Source of the DNA: Prochlorococcus sp. AG-679-K21 | GTDB lineage: Bacteria; Cyanobacteriota; Cyanobacteriia; PCC-6307; Cyanobiaceae | Assembly (NCBI GenBank): GCA_003208885.1 | Contig: QCUP01000002.1 | Span: 1 to 64,000, forward strand | Length of the DNA stretch: 64,000 bases | Direction: 5' to 3' | Shown here: positions 32,496 through 44,216 of the stretch, one piece after another | How the letters are laid out: every line of letters starts with the position of its first letter | How positions within the stretch are numbered: position 1 is the first letter of the stretch | Notes under the pieces: model-generated | Told to the model about the DNA's origin: nothing | Seen by the model: only the letters and a program-made list of their open reading frames with translations | Databases searched by the model: none | Translations under genes and position numbers: made by a program

Positions 32496-33563
32496 TTAGT
32501 AAGTATAACCAGCAACAAATAATTGCTCATCAGATGATGGTTGAGATCCTGCTACATATGAACCTTTTGAAGCCTCAGAGTTTGCCTGAGCTCTAGCAAT
32601 TAAAGCCTTTTGCCCAGCATCTGTTTCGCTTCCTTTCCATGCCTTTAAGCAAGAATGTTGTAGAGCTCGTCCATAGGAGAATGAAACGTTCCATAAAGCT
32701 TTTCTATAAAGAGTATTCATGTTATTTAAATAAACTGAAGCAGCTTCTTCACTTAAACCTCCGGAAAGAAAAACAATTCCAGGAACTGATGCCGGTACGC
32801 ATCTTTCCATTGTTCTTATTGTCATTTCAGCAACTTTCATAGGATCAGCTTTTGTTGGGCACTCAGCTCCATTAACAGTCATTGAAGGTTTTAAGAGTGT
32901 TCCTTCTAGGAAAACTCCATTAGCCTGACAAGCTATGTATACCTGCTTAATAACTTCTTCTTGAACTTCGGCAGTTTTCTCAATAGTATGATCACCATCC
33001 ATTAAAATTTCTGGCTCAATTATTGGTACTAATCCTGATTCCTGAACTGATCTAGCATATCTTGCTAATCCCCATGCGTTTTCTTGTATAGATAATTTTG
33101 ATGGGCATCCATCCTCTGTTATTTGTAAAACTGCTCTCCATTTTGCGAATCTTGCTCCTTGCTCGTAGTATTTTGCTGCTCTTTCAACTAATCCATCTAG
33201 ACCAGAACAAAATGTTTCTACGTCTCCTCCTCCTGGAAGAGGATTCAAACCTTTATCAACCTTAATACCTGGTATGATTCCCAATTTATTAAGCTTTTGT
33301 ACCATTGATTCGCCATCCTGATGGTGCTGAAAAAGTGTTTCTTCAAATAAAATTGCACCACTTATATATTTCCCAAGACCTTCCGTGGTGAAAAGCATTC
33401 CTCTATATGCTTTTCTATTCTCTTCAGTATTTTCTACTCCAATACCTGCCAATCTTTTCCCTACTGTTTTAGTAGATTCATCTACAGCTAATATTCCTTT
33501 ACCTTTGGAAGCTAAATGTTGAGCATTTTCTTTGAGCTCATTTTTGTAATAATTTAATGCCAT
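32496..33563 (-). CDS. fructose-bisphosphate aldolase class I
   Basis: GKGILAVDESTKTVGKRLAGIGVENTEENR, FARWRAVL-like FAKWRAVLQI, LLKPSMT, FLSGGLSEEAAS. Confidence 0.95.
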   Translation of the reverse strand: MALNYYKNELKENAQHLASKGKGILAVDESTKTVGKRLAGIGVENTEENRKAYRGMLFTTEGLGKYISGAILFEETLFQHHQDGESMVQKLNKLGIIPGIKVDKGLNPLPGGGDVETFCSGLDGLVERAAKYYEQGARFAKWRAVLQITEDGCPSKLSIQENAWGLARYARSVQESGLVPIIEPEILMDGDHTIEKTAEVQEEVIKQVYIACQANGVFLEGTLLKPSMTVNGAECPTKADPMKVAEMTIRTMERCVPASVPGIVFLSGGLSEEAASVYLNNMNTLYRKALWNVSFSYGRALQHSCLKAWKGSETDAGQKALIARAQANSEASKGSYVAGSQPSSDEQLFVAGYTY

Positions 33564-33666
33564 TCTTTAAAATTTCGGTTCAGTTGATTTTTCCAGAATA
33601 TGAAGAAAAAATAAAATCAATTCAATACTTAATCGAGTAATAATTGTTACTCAGCAATGTAAAAAG

Positions 33667-34770
33667 CTAAATTTTTATAGAAATACCACTCTCAGAGGAT
33701 CTTCTTATTGCTTCACAAATTCTTTGACTAGTAAGTCCCTCAGACAATCCAGGGATTACGGGTGTTTGATTATTGATACTCTCAGCCCATAAATTGTGAA
33801 TTCTCTTAACAGGCGCAATTCTTCCATCGGACCAGGTTTTTTCAAAATTGTAGAGAGGATCAGCAGGCAAATTATATGTTTTATCCTCTTTGTCTGAAAT
33901 TTTTAAATTAAAACCATGTACGTAATCTTTTTGATTCTCACTCCTAAGGAAAAGTGACCCTTCACTTCCGTACACTTCCAAACTAAATCCTCTTCCATTT
34001 TTTGAAATCGAGGATAATGAAACCTGACATGGTATGAGAGCGCTATCGTAGTTAGTTATTTCAAGGTTAGCTATACAAATATCTTCACTTGTTACTTCCA
34101 ATATCTTGGCAGAATTAGGCAAAGATCTTTCCTTGATTGATGTTGATATTTTTCCAGATACCTTTGTCGATTCTCCAAAAAACCAGTTCAACATATCGAA
34201 CGCATGAGTTCCCAAAGCCCCAATTACTCCTCCCCCTTTTTCTTTTAATGAATACCAGTTCCATGCTCTCTTGGGATCAGATCTGCTTCCCATTAACCAA
34301 TCAAGCTTAATTAAATAAATTTTACCTAAAATATTTTCATCAATTATTTTTTTGGTTTGTAGAAAAAGAGGCACTGCTCTATATTCAAAATCTACGCAAA
34401 CACTCAAATTATTAATTAAGGATATTCTTTGGAGTTCTTCAATTTCTTCGCAAGTTAAGGCAACAGGTTTTTCTAACAAGAGATGTTTATTATTCTGAAG
34501 TGCTTCCTTTGCTAATTTAAATCTTGATTCAGGAGATGTAGCGATTATTATACCGTCGATATTTTTAGATTTAACTAATTTTTCCCAATCGTGGTAAAAA
34601 TTTAAACCAGTTTCTTTCTTTAATGATGGTCCTTTTTCTTTTTTATAGTGATAAATTGAAGTTGGAATTAAGTAATCTGATTCTTTTAAAGCTTCCAAAT
34701 GAATTGTTTTTCCAAATCCTAACCCAGCAATTGCGATTCTTAATTTTTGTGAAATATTAGTGTTTGTCAT
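33667..34770 (-). CDS. GFO/IDH/MocA-family oxidoreductase
   Basis: IAIAGLGFGKTIHLEAL, LLLEKPVALTCEE. Confidence 0.88.
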   Translation of the reverse strand: MTNTNISQKLRIAIAGLGFGKTIHLEALKESDYLIPTSIYHYKKEKGPSLKKETGLNFYHDWEKLVKSKNIDGIIIATSPESRFKLAKEALQNNKHLLLEKPVALTCEEIEELQRISLINNLSVCVDFEYRAVPLFLQTKKIIDENILGKIYLIKLDWLMGSRSDPKRAWNWYSLKEKGGGVIGALGTHAFDMLNWFFGESTKVSGKISTSIKERSLPNSAKILEVTSEDICIANLEITNYDSALIPCQVSLSSISKNGRGFSLEVYGSEGSLFLRSENQKDYVHGFNLKISDKEDKTYNLPADPLYNFEKTWSDGRIAPVKRIHNLWAESINNQTPVIPGLSEGLTSQRICEAIRRSSESGISIKI

Positions 34771-35177
34771 TTATTTATTTTTTCAGAACAACCTTTTTCA
34801 ATAACAACATCAATAAGCTCATCATTATTTGAAGTTTGCCACTTTGAACCGAACTGTGGGATCCCATTAATTGAAGTATCTTTATATGTTTTATCATTAC
34901 AATTAATTCTCATAACATAAAGAGATAATTCTTCCTTATCGTTTGGTTCTTTAGGATTTTTAAGGAACTTAGTTAAAACTGTTATTTCATCAGCATTTAT
35001 TACCTTAATACTGCCCATATCAATCCATTCTTTCCCATCACTATTTTCTTTTAAAAGTATCCAATCTACATTACTGACACCATATGCAAATCCAGAGTTA
35101 TTTAAAATTAAAATTAAAAAGGCAAAACATAAAGATAAAAAATTAAAAATAATTTTCATATTTTTAATTTGCCTCAA
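34767..35177 (-). CDS. hypothetical exported protein
   Basis: N-terminal signal-like segment; overlaps downstream oxidoreductase start. Confidence 0.6.
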   Translation of the reverse strand: MRQIKNMKIIFNFLSLCFAFLILILNNSGFAYGVSNVDWILLKENSDGKEWIDMGSIKVINADEITVLTKFLKNPKEPNDKEELSLYVMRINCNDKTYKDTSINGIPQFGSKWQTSNNDELIDVVIEKGCSEKINK

Positions 35178-36042
35178 TGAGTTCTTTTACACCATGGATT
35201 TTTAAAATTTTTGTCAAAGTGCTTTTAAGATCCTTTCTATTTACGATTACATCGACGAATCCATGTTCTAAAAGATATTCTGCTGTTTGAAAATTATCAG
35301 GTAATTTTTCTCTTAATGTTTGTTCTATTACTCTTCTCCCTGCAAATCCAATAAGAGCTTTTGGCTCTGCCAATATTAGATCCCCTAACATTGCAAAACT
35401 AGCAGTAACTCCTCCAGTTGTTGGATGAGTTAATAAAGGCATATAAAGAAGATTTTTAGCTCTATGTTTTTTTAGTGCCCCTGATATTTTGGCCATTTGC
35501 ATAAGGCTTAACATTCCCTCTTGCATTCTTGCTCCACCAGAGGCACAAACAATTAAGATTGGATAGTTTTCAATTGTTGCTCTTTCAATAATTCTAGTAA
35601 TCTTTTCTCCTACAACGGACCCCATTGATCCTCCCATAAATCTAAAATCCATTACTGCCAAGGCCAAAGGCATTGAATTAATTGAGCATAATCCAGTTAT
35701 TACTCCATCTTTGAGGCCAGTACCCTCTTGACTCTCCTTTATTCGGTCTGAATAAGATCTCCTATCCTTAAATTTTAATGGGTCAGTAGGGCTTAATGAA
35801 CTATCAAACTCTTTAAATGAATCTTTGTCCGCGATTATTTTTATTCTTTCATCACTGTTAATCCTATTATGATGGGCACAATTGTTGCACACATTAAAAT
35901 TTGAAATTAAATCTTTTCTATAAGCAACTTGCCCACATTCTGAACATTTAACCCAAAGACCGTCACTCTCCTCAGGATCTTGAGAAACCTTCCCAACAAA
36001 TTGATCTTTTCTCCTTGCGGCAAACCAGTCGATTAAAGACAC
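35164..36042 (-). CDS. accD: acetyl-CoA carboxylase carboxyltransferase beta subunit
   Basis: [13 protein letters not shown]...CNNCAHH zinc finger; [17 protein letters not shown]. Confidence 0.96.
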   Translation of the reverse strand: MSLIDWFAARRKDQFVGKVSQDPEESDGLWVKCSECGQVAYRKDLISNFNVCNNCAHHNRINSDERIKIIADKDSFKEFDSSLSPTDPLKFKDRRSYSDRIKESQEGTGLKDGVITGLCSINSMPLALAVMDFRFMGGSMGSVVGEKITRIIERATIENYPILIVCASGGARMQEGMLSLMQMAKISGALKKHRAKNLLYMPLLTHPTTGGVTASFAMLGDLILAEPKALIGFAGRRVIEQTLREKLPDNFQTAEYLLEHGFVDVIVNRKDLKSTLTKILKIHGVKELIEAN

Positions 36043-36225
36043 AATATCCTCTGTTTTTTCTATTTAAGTCCAAATACGGCCCTTTTATCAAGGAAGATAT
36101 ATAAATATTTGAAATTCTTTTTTAGTTATATTCTATAAATACCAAAAGAATTTTATTTTGATTAATTTATGTCTTCAAAAAATAAAGATTATTTTGAAGG
36201 CTTAAGTAAAAGGAATTAAAACTAT

Positions 36226-37125
36226 CTATGAATGTTTCTTTTCTTCAATCATTTTATGGATTATGGGAGTAAGGATCAATTCCATGGCAAAACCCATTTT
36301 CCCTCCATTAACAACAATGCTCGTTGGACTTGACATGAATGAATCATGAATCATTCCTAAAAGGTATTGAAAGTCAATTCCCCATTTTTCTCTTGCCCCT
36401 TTTCTGAAATGTATTATTACAAAACTTTCATCTGGTGTAGGAATGTTTCTACATATAAAGGGATTAGAGGTATCAATAGTAGGTATTCTCTGGAAATTTA
36501 TATCCGTTTTACTAAATTGTGGACAAATATGATTTATGTAGTCTGGCATTCTTCTCAAAATAGTATCAACTATAGTCTCAGCTGAATAACCTCTTTCAGC
36601 ATTATCCCTATGAATTTTTTGTATCCACTCTAAGTTTGTAATAGGAACAACACCAACAAGTAAATCTGCATAGGAGGAAACATTGTATCCTTCTCCCTCA
36701 ACACCCCCATGTAATCCCTCGTAGAAAAGAACATCTGTTCCATTTGGAATATCTTCCCATGGGGTGAATTGACCAGGTTCTAATGATGTTCCTAGTCTTG
36801 CATTATGTTCCTGTGCTTCTTCAGGGCTGTGAAGATAATATCTTTTTTTTCCTCCACCAGATTCACCATAAATTTTAAAAAGTTCTTCTAACTTGTCAAA
36901 AAGATTTGCTTCTGGTCCGAAGTGAGAAAAATTTTCCCCTTTTGAGAGTGCTTCTGCCATGGCTTTTTTCATAGGCATTCTTTCGAACCTGTGATAACTA
37001 TCTCCCTCAACAACAGCTGGAACTATATCTTCTCTTGCAAAAATATGCTCAAATGCTCTTTTTACTGTACTTGTTCCTGCACCTGATGACCCTGTTACAG
37101 CAACTACTGGATGACGTTTAGACAT
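36226..37125 (-). CDS. prk: phosphoribulokinase
   Basis: VAVTGSSGAGTSTVKRAFEHIF, EGDSYHRF, FYEGLHGG. Confidence 0.96.
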   Translation of the reverse strand: MSKRHPVVAVTGSSGAGTSTVKRAFEHIFAREDIVPAVVEGDSYHRFERMPMKKAMAEALSKGENFSHFGPEANLFDKLEELFKIYGESGGGKKRYYLHSPEEAQEHNARLGTSLEPGQFTPWEDIPNGTDVLFYEGLHGGVEGEGYNVSSYADLLVGVVPITNLEWIQKIHRDNAERGYSAETIVDTILRRMPDYINHICPQFSKTDINFQRIPTIDTSNPFICRNIPTPDESFVIIHFRKGAREKWGIDFQYLLGMIHDSFMSSPTSIVVNGGKMGFAMELILTPIIHKMIEEKKHS

Positions 37126-37215
37126 TTAATTAAAACAATATTTATTGATTCTGACAGGTCATATGCCAACTTTTTGCTCAAGTTAAAGATATTTTTTAAT
37201 TTATTAATTTTTTAT

Positions 37216-38289
37216 TTAAATTTCTTGGATTATTTTTTCTCCAATTTCGCTACAAGAAAGGATTTGGCAATTTCCATTGTCTAAATCTGTTGTTCTATAT
37301 CCTTTTGATAAAACATTATCAATAGCTATTTCTATATCTTCTGCTGCTTCTATCTCATTTAGACCAATTTTAAGCATCATTGAAGTAGACAAAGCCATCG
37401 CTATAGGGTTAGCTATATTTTTTCCAGCTATATCAGGAGCAGAACCATGCACAGGTTCAAAAACTCCAGGTCCTGAATTACTTAATGATGCTGATGGAAG
37501 CATTCCAATCGAGCCAGTTAACATTGCGGCTAAATCACTCAAAATATCGCCGAATAAATTGCTAGTTAAAATTACATCAAATTGGCTCGGATCTTTTACG
37601 AGTTGCATTGCGGCATTATCCACATACATATTACTTAAGGTTAAATCGTTTTCTTTTGAAGTGACTAATGAAACTGTATCTCTCCATAATTGGCTTACTT
37701 CTAATACGTTTGATTTGTCTACAGAACATATTTTTTTACTTCTTTGATTTGCGATCTTAATCGCAACTTCTGTAATTCTTTCTATTTCATTTGAATCATA
37801 AACCATTGTATTAAATGCTTTTTTAACTTTAGTGTTTGTAATTTCTCCCCTAGGCTGGCCAAAATAGATTCCACCTATTAATTCTCTTACTACAATTAGA
37901 TCTACATTTTCAATGATTTCTTTTCTTAAGGAACTTGAGTCAAGAAGGGATCTTCTTATTTTTACAGGTCTTATATTAGCGAATAAATTCAATGCAGATC
38001 TTAATTTAAGTAAACCACTTTCTGGTCTTAATTCTCTTGGCAAATTATCGTATTTCACATCACCTACACAAGCCAAAAGTACAGCATCACTAGCTTTGCA
38101 TTGATCTAATGTTACTTTAGGTGCTGGATCATTATGCTTTTCGTAAGCTATTCCACCAAAATATTCTTCTTTAATCTCAATATCAAAATCATATTTTTGA
38201 GATAGTCTTTTTAATATATTTATTGAAATTTCTGATATTTCTGGGCCTATACCATCTCCAGAAAGTAGGACAACTTTATATCTCTTCAT
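37216..38289 (-). CDS. leuB: 3-isopropylmalate dehydrogenase
   Basis: LLSGDGIGPEI, RELIGGIYFGQPRG, NLFGDILSDLAAML. Confidence 0.96.
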   Translation of the reverse strand: MKRYKVVLLSGDGIGPEISEISINILKRLSQKYDFDIEIKEEYFGGIAYEKHNDPAPKVTLDQCKASDAVLLACVGDVKYDNLPRELRPESGLLKLRSALNLFANIRPVKIRRSLLDSSSLRKEIIENVDLIVVRELIGGIYFGQPRGEITNTKVKKAFNTMVYDSNEIERITEVAIKIANQRSKKICSVDKSNVLEVSQLWRDTVSLVTSKENDLTLSNMYVDNAAMQLVKDPSQFDVILTSNLFGDILSDLAAMLTGSIGMLPSASLSNSGPGVFEPVHGSAPDIAGKNIANPIAMALSTSMMLKIGLNEIEAAEDIEIAIDNVLSKGYRTTDLDNGNCQILSCSEIGEKIIQEI

Positions 38290-38317
38290 TTGGATTTTTA
38301 TTTATTAAAAGAATAAT

Positions 38318-39352
38318 TTATTTCTTGTCTAGTTGTCTAAGCTTTTTTGCTAATTCAGGCAATTTTTTAAAAATACTTGAACTCCTTAACCAAGATTTAT
38401 TTTTCATAGCTGGGAAGCCGCTAATGACTTCTCCATCTTTAATATCACAATGGATTCCACATTTTGAACTAGCTATGACATTATTCCCAACTTTCACTCT
38501 GTTATTAACTCCTACTTGCCCAGCTAGGATTACGCCATTTCCAATTACAGCTCCTCCTGCTATGCCAACTTGAGCAGCAAATGCACAATTTTTTCCTATT
38601 TTAACTCCATGACCTATTTGAACTAAGTTATCCATTTTAGTTCCTTCATCTATAAAAGTATTACCGACAGATGGCCTATCAATACAACAGTTTGTCCCAA
38701 TTTCCACAAAGCTCCTTATTATTACAGCACCTTTTTGAGGCATTTTAATCCACTTGCCATCTTGGGGAATAAAACCAAACCCTTCAGAACCTATAACAGT
38801 GTTCGAATTTATTACGCAATTATTTTCAATGCTTGTATTTTCATAAATTACACAATTTGGATGAATTACATTATTGTTCCCTAACCTTACATTTCCTAAA
38901 ATAGCTGTACCAGGAAAAATTTTATTATTATCTCCAATTATTGAATTTTCGCCAATATAAACATTAGGTCCTAAATAACAATTTTCTCCTACTTTTGCAG
39001 ATTCTCTGATAATAGCTGAATCATCAATACCTGGGTTGAAATTAATGTCTTCATATAGATAATTTAATACTTCTGCAAATGCAATTCTAGGATTTTCTAC
39101 AACTATATTTGAAATATTTAGTGATTCTAGTAAACCTAATATTTCACTATTATTGGATGTAATAATTGCTGAAGCACTAGTTTTTCCTAAATTATCTTTT
39201 AATAGATTGTTTTCTTCTAAAAAGGATATTTGATTTTTTGATGCAATATCTAAAGAAGCAGCATTTTCTATATCTATATTTTCGAATATGTTTGCTTTGA
39301 TAAATTTTGAATCTCCACTCTTTATGAGATCAGCTAATTTACTTAATAACAT
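38318..39352 (-). CDS. lpxD: UDP-3-O-acylglucosamine N-acyltransferase
   Basis: Left-handed beta-helix hexapeptides; IGSEGFGFIPQDGKW. Confidence 0.94.
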   Translation of the reverse strand: MLLSKLADLIKSGDSKFIKANIFENIDIENAASLDIASKNQISFLEENNLLKDNLGKTSASAIITSNNSEILGLLESLNISNIVVENPRIAFAEVLNYLYEDINFNPGIDDSAIIRESAKVGENCYLGPNVYIGENSIIGDNNKIFPGTAILGNVRLGNNNVIHPNCVIYENTSIENNCVINSNTVIGSEGFGFIPQDGKWIKMPQKGAVIIRSFVEIGTNCCIDRPSVGNTFIDEGTKMDNLVQIGHGVKIGKNCAFAAQVGIAGGAVIGNGVILAGQVGVNNRVKVGNNVIASSKCGIHCDIKDGEVISGFPAMKNKSWLRSSSIFKKLPELAKKLRQLDKK

Positions 39353-39366
39353 TTTTCGATTTTTTT

Positions 39367-40449
39367 TTAGGTAAGAGCAAGGACATCCCTATGAACAACG
39401 ATCATTGATGAATTAATGTTTTCTTTTTTATTTAAGATTCTTTTTAAAGAATCACTACTCATTGATGTTATACCTTTTGCCACTTCCTTATTATTAGTAT
39501 TTACAATTCTAACAGCCTGATTTACGGTAAAATCTCCTTCTACCTCTTTAACTCCTACGACTAGAAGAGATGCACCTTTTTGCTCAATTGCTAGACATGC
39601 ACCTTCATCTAATATTATTTTTCCAACTGTTTTAATAGCATGAGATAACCAACTTTTTTTATTACCTACTGGTTTATCCACAGGATGAAATATTGTGCCT
39701 ATTTTTTTATCATTGAAAATATTTATTAAATTCTTTTGATTTCTGCCATCGGCTAATTGAACTTCTACTCCTCCTTTTGTGGCTATTTCAGCAGCAATTA
39801 ATTTTGTTGTAATACCACCTGTACCCCATTCGTTATTAAAATTTTCTATGTTTTTATCTTTTATCATCTTTAATTCATTACTATTGACTTCTTTTATTGG
39901 ATGAGCATCTTCATTATTTCTTGGGTCTTTAGAATATAAATTTTCTATATCAGTTAATAAAATTAGCTTATTTGCATTTATTGCTAAAGCAACTAAAGCA
40001 GAGAGAGTATCGTTGTCTCCATATTTAAGCTCTTCATTGGCAATAGAATCGTTCTCGTTGACTATAGGTATGACATTCAGATCAATTAACTTTTTAAATG
40101 TTTTTGAAGCATTATTGAAGGATTCACGGGAATCAAAATCAGTTTTTGTGATTAGTATTTGAGCTATATTATAACCCACCTTTTTCATTGTCTTTTCATA
40201 TAAAGTCATTAAATTAACTTGTCCTACTGCAGCCACAGCTTGAAGTGTACTAAGTTCCTTTGGTCTTGCCTTCAAATTAAGTTTTTTACATCCTAATCCA
40301 ACCGCGCCACTTGTTACGAGAATGACTTTATTTCCTTTTGAAATAAAACTTGTTAGAGATTCACATAAACTTTCTATTACTTGTTTTGTCGATTGATTCT
40401 CATTACCTCTGAGAATACTAGTACCAATTTTTACCACCCATGTTTTCAT
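39367..40449 (-). CDS. proB: glutamate 5-kinase
   Basis: [35 protein letters not shown]-like [15 protein letters not shown]-like C-terminus. Confidence 0.95.
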   Translation of the reverse strand: MKTWVVKIGTSILRGNENQSTKQVIESLCESLTSFISKGNKVILVTSGAVGLGCKKLNLKARPKELSTLQAVAAVGQVNLMTLYEKTMKKVGYNIAQILITKTDFDSRESFNNASKTFKKLIDLNVIPIVNENDSIANEELKYGDNDTLSALVALAINANKLILLTDIENLYSKDPRNNEDAHPIKEVNSNELKMIKDKNIENFNNEWGTGGITTKLIAAEIATKGGVEVQLADGRNQKNLINIFNDKKIGTIFHPVDKPVGNKKSWLSHAIKTVGKIILDEGACLAIEQKGASLLVVGVKEVEGDFTVNQAVRIVNTNNKEVAKGITSMSSDSLKRILNKKENINSSMIVVHRDVLALT

Positions 40450-40940
40450 TTTAAGAAATTAGAAATCATTTTTTCTAGGATTAATGTTAAATTCATTTTT
40501 ATTGGTAATCCGTTTTTGCTCAATCTTTTAACCAATATTGTCTGAATATTACATCTATTTCCTACGATAATATCTGTAAAAATTCTATCTCCTATTATTG
40601 CAATACATTTTGAGTCCTCATTCATTTCTGAAATTACATCCAAGGTAATTTTTTTCCTTGGTTTAAGTGCATTTGATTTATATTTGATATCTAATTCCTT
40701 AGCAATTTTTCTAATTCGTTCATTAGAGGGGTTATTACTAATTAAGTACATAGAGAATAACTTTTTAGATTCTTTTATCCAATTTTTTACATTTGTTGGA
40801 ATTACATTTGATTGGCGACTTAATAATGTACCATCAACATCTATTAATAAGCTTTTAATTCCTTCATTTTGTAGTTTTAAATGAGATATTTCATATATAG
40901 GTAATTTAGAGTCCCAATGGACATTTACAAGAGAACTCAT
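40446..40940 (-). CDS. YqeG-family HAD phosphatase
   Basis: [34 protein letters not shown]. Confidence 0.85.
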   Translation of the reverse strand: MSSLVNVHWDSKLPIYEISHLKLQNEGIKSLLIDVDGTLLSRQSNVIPTNVKNWIKESKKLFSMYLISNNPSNERIRKIAKELDIKYKSNALKPRKKITLDVISEMNEDSKCIAIIGDRIFTDIIVGNRCNIQTILVKRLSKNGLPIKMNLTLILEKMISNFLK

Positions 40941-40944
40941 TATT

Positions 40945-41481
40945 TTACAAACTACTCTTTTCTAACTCAGATTCAATTAAAGGTTGAACTTTATCAAACT
41001 CATCATCCTCAATTAATAATGCCCCTTGATCTACAAGTTTTCCAACGATAAAAAAAGGATCTAGAGGAATATATAATCCATATTCTTGTTCCAATAAATT
41101 AAAACTTACAAGTAATTCATATGTTTCACTTTCCTCCTCTATTCCATCTTCTTCTAACTCATCATAAATTGGCTCTTCGAGTTCACCAGATACAGTTAAT
41201 GTAACTGCAGATCTTATAAGTTTTAGATCATGTTCTTGTAAAACTGCATCAGCATTCTTTAAGACTTGTTCATTTTTCTCAATTTTTTCAATTAACTCTG
41301 GCTCATCCTTTTCATTTATTTTGAATAAACTGACTGGCGTATCAACGGGTGTTAATAATGCATATTCTTTTTCTTCAACATTTACTATTTGTTCAAGATA
41401 ACAAAATAGTTCGTTACCATTTGAATCATTTAAAATAAGTGTTTGAGCCTCATAATTATCTTGGGATTTATGATCATTCAT
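40945..41481 (-). CDS. DUF3727/DUF1292-type protein
   Basis: ALLTPVDTPVSLF...LIEDDEFDKVQP. Confidence 0.7.
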   Translation of the reverse strand: MNDHKSQDNYEAQTLILNDSNGNELFCYLEQIVNVEEKEYALLTPVDTPVSLFKINEKDEPELIEKIEKNEQVLKNADAVLQEHDLKLIRSAVTLTVSGELEEPIYDELEEDGIEEESETYELLVSFNLLEQEYGLYIPLDPFFIVGKLVDQGALLIEDDEFDKVQPLIESELEKSSL

Positions 41482-41514
41482 TTTTGATTTAACTTATATA
41501 GATTTATAATAATA

Positions 41515-41970
41515 TTATATTTGTTTATTACCCACTAATTCTTTTAACTCAGGACCTTCCTGAATCCATTGCTCAAGAATAATTTTGGCAGATAAGCTAT
41601 CAATAAGTCCAGATTTATCTTTCTTTACACCAAATCTATTGGTTGATTCCCACGTTGAGCTATGTTCATTGACGAAGGTAAAAGGTAGTTTTAATTCATT
41701 TATAAGAAATTCACCATAAGTTTTGCAATCAAAAGCTTGAGATGTCATTTTTCCCGCATCATCAAGTGGTAAACCAACGATGAAACCAGTTAAATTAAGT
41801 TTTTTAATGTGATTTTGTATAGTAATTATTTCGATATTATTTTTTTCTCTCTTTACGGCGGGAAGAATATTTACCGTAATAAAAAGTGAATCACAATATG
41901 CTAATCCTATTCTTTTTTTTCCAACATCTAAACTTAATATTGATTTAGATTTTGGCTTGCAATATTTCAC
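41515..41970 (-). CDS. ruvX: Holliday junction resolvase-like protein (YqgF/RuvX)
   Basis: [37 protein letters not shown]. Confidence 0.88.
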   Translation of the reverse strand: MKYCKPKSKSILSLDVGKKRIGLAYCDSLFITVNILPAVKREKNNIEIITIQNHIKKLNLTGFIVGLPLDDAGKMTSQAFDCKTYGEFLINELKLPFTFVNEHSSTWESTNRFGVKKDKSGLIDSLSAKIILEQWIQEGPELKELVGNKQI

Positions 41971-43022
41971 TTAGACTTCAAAGGAAATGGGGACGGGTAA
42001 GCGTTACCTTGTGGATTTAATTTTTCAAAAATTGATTCTAATGATTGATTTATCTTATTAATCTGCTTAGATTCGTTCCTAACAATAGTATTCCTTACAA
42101 GGATAATTTCTTGGTAATTATCTCTAAAACCAGAATTTTCTAAATATGAATTTAGTTCAGTATTTTCTGCATAAGTCTTAATTATAGAATAAGGAGATTT
42201 TTCAAAAAATTTATTTAGGATATTTTTTAAAATAGGACTTAATCTACTGTCCCAACTTTTACCAGTCATTAATGTATAAATTCTACTATCTTGAAAATTT
42301 ATATCTTTTAGAATTGTACATAAAACAGAATTGTTATAAATTATTGCACCGCTATTTGAATCATTTCTATTGGAAATATCTTTTTGATCTAGATCCAATA
42401 TCGTCCTTATTAAGGGATATTGATTTGAACGAATAAAATTAAGTACATTTATCAAATTTAAATTGTTAATTGCTTGAAATTCATCAATAGAATAATAATT
42501 TTCATTTTTATGTTTAATAGACTTATTAATATTATTTTTACTCCACATTTTTACCTTCTGTAGTGGCTGAAACCCTAATTCTCGTGAACTGGATATAAGG
42601 TGATTATTGTCAATATCAGAATTTATTACCCAGCTTGAGGTTTTTATATCTGTAATAGAAATTGATTTTTTTATCAACCCCAGTGTCAAATCTTTTTCAG
42701 ATATGGAAGACTTTTTATTTGTTAAATTAGGCTTAGATATTCTTAAACAGGAACCTTTGCAGTTTAAAGGAAATATATTTAAATAACTTACAATTTTTTT
42801 TTCTTCTATTGCAATAATACATTTATGCTTATTTTTTTTTAAATTATTTAAAAAGATTTTCAAGTCTTCAAAAGTGTTTTTAATTGCCATTTTTAAAAAC
42901 CAATTATTTAACTTCTCACTTCTTAAATCCATTAATAGATTTAAATGTCGAATATGAAGCTCCTCAAAGGTAACCTTTTTATCCTTATTAGAATTCAAAA
43001 TATGATTCGAATCTTGTTTCAT
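41967..43022 (-). CDS. hypothetical protein, possibly GNAT-like
   Basis: 351-aa ORF overlapping ruvX by 4 nt. Confidence 0.6.
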   Translation of the reverse strand: MKQDSNHILNSNKDKKVTFEELHIRHLNLLMDLRSEKLNNWFLKMAIKNTFEDLKIFLNNLKKNKHKCIIAIEEKKIVSYLNIFPLNCKGSCLRISKPNLTNKKSSISEKDLTLGLIKKSISITDIKTSSWVINSDIDNNHLISSSRELGFQPLQKVKMWSKNNINKSIKHKNENYYSIDEFQAINNLNLINVLNFIRSNQYPLIRTILDLDQKDISNRNDSNSGAIIYNNSVLCTILKDINFQDSRIYTLMTGKSWDSRLSPILKNILNKFFEKSPYSIIKTYAENTELNSYLENSGFRDNYQEIILVRNTIVRNESKQINKINQSLESIFEKLNPQGNAYPSPFPLKSK

Positions 43023-44186
43023 TTACTTATTATTCCTTATTAATACTATAGGTGTTTTTTCGTCAGAATTGCCTGCTGGATTAACCTTTAAGATTTCTTT
43101 GAGTATGTTATTCACTGAATTATTTGAACTGGCTAATATTTTTACACCACCAAGATCATTTACATCAACAACTGCGACTTCTACTTCAAGTTGTTTTGAT
43201 AATTTATCGCAAAACAATTTGGTATTTATTGGACCCATAACTATGCTTTTGTCATATGGAACAACGGTTCCACTGATGTCATCAATTAGTGCAGATTCAA
43301 AACCAGTTAATCTATAAAATATTCCTTTAATCCCAATACATTTGAATAAAAATCCTAAAATCAATGAAAAGGTTATCCTCGTAACACCTATTTTATTGAT
43401 TAGTAATTGCATCCCACAAGCTGTGGCAAGGCTACTTGTGGGGTGAAAAAAATAACATAATATTTTAGAAAAGATATTATATTCTAAATTTTGAGGTGCA
43501 ATATATCTTCCTTGCATAATTGCTAGTGGTGTTTCTCCTATAATTAAAATATCTTTCTCTCTTGTGACATTCTTGCAGTAATTTATAACAGTTTCAATTG
43601 GATTATCAAATGAACCAAGCAAATCAGTTTTAACAGCTATAGCTTTATAGCCTAGTTTTAAAGGGATTTCAATAAGTTCTTTTTTATTATGACAATTCAA
43701 ATTTACTAATAACCCATCTTGTTTTTTAGTAATTCCAAAATGACCATAATTTTCCCAAAAAACTTTTAACCATATATATTTGATCTTATTTTTTTTTAAA
43801 TCCCTATTTTTAAATCTTAAAATTACTTGTATTAATAATTCTGAATTTGCTTTTATAATTGTTGTTGGCCAATAATTATGTATGTTTTTTTTTATAGATC
43901 CAGAATAAATATAAGTACTTTTATCATAATCTAAATCTTTAAGATATTGATTATTTTTAGATTTAAAAAAATCAATATCTAGATTTAGATTAGAAACCAT
44001 AGTTTCTTTATTTTTACTTTCATTAATTATTTTTAAATCAATAACCACTTCAGTATTATTATCTTTATTTCTAAACTTATAATCTAGTGGTACTAATACT
44101 AAATTTGATTTGGTTAAATTATTAATATACAGATCTAGAAAAATTATTAATAATAAAAATAACAAAAAAATTTTTAGAATAATCAT
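43023..44186 (-). CDS. F420-0:gamma-glutamyl ligase-like protein with N-terminal TM
   Basis: GYKAIAVKTDLLG..., VTREKDILIIGETPLAIMQGRYI, DDISGTVVPYDKS. Confidence 0.75.
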   Translation of the reverse strand: MIILKIFLLFLLLIIFLDLYINNLTKSNLVLVPLDYKFRNKDNNTEVVIDLKIINESKNKETMVSNLNLDIDFFKSKNNQYLKDLDYDKSTYIYSGSIKKNIHNYWPTTIIKANSELLIQVILRFKNRDLKKNKIKYIWLKVFWENYGHFGITKKQDGLLVNLNCHNKKELIEIPLKLGYKAIAVKTDLLGSFDNPIETVINYCKNVTREKDILIIGETPLAIMQGRYIAPQNLEYNIFSKILCYFFHPTSSLATACGMQLLINKIGVTRITFSLILGFLFKCIGIKGIFYRLTGFESALIDDISGTVVPYDKSIVMGPINTKLFCDKLSKQLEVEVAVVDVNDLGGVKILASSNNSVNNILKEILKVNPAGNSDEKTPIVLIRNNK

Positions 44187-44216
44187 ATGATTGTTATTTC
44201 AAAACTTCATTAGAGG

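Noticed and set aside
37277-37747. 156-aa + strand ORF opposite leuB
   Set aside because: Long, but mirrors leuB codons and lacks homology features.
43069-43317. + strand ORF opposite the CofE-like gene
   Set aside because: Shadow ORF; no independent support.
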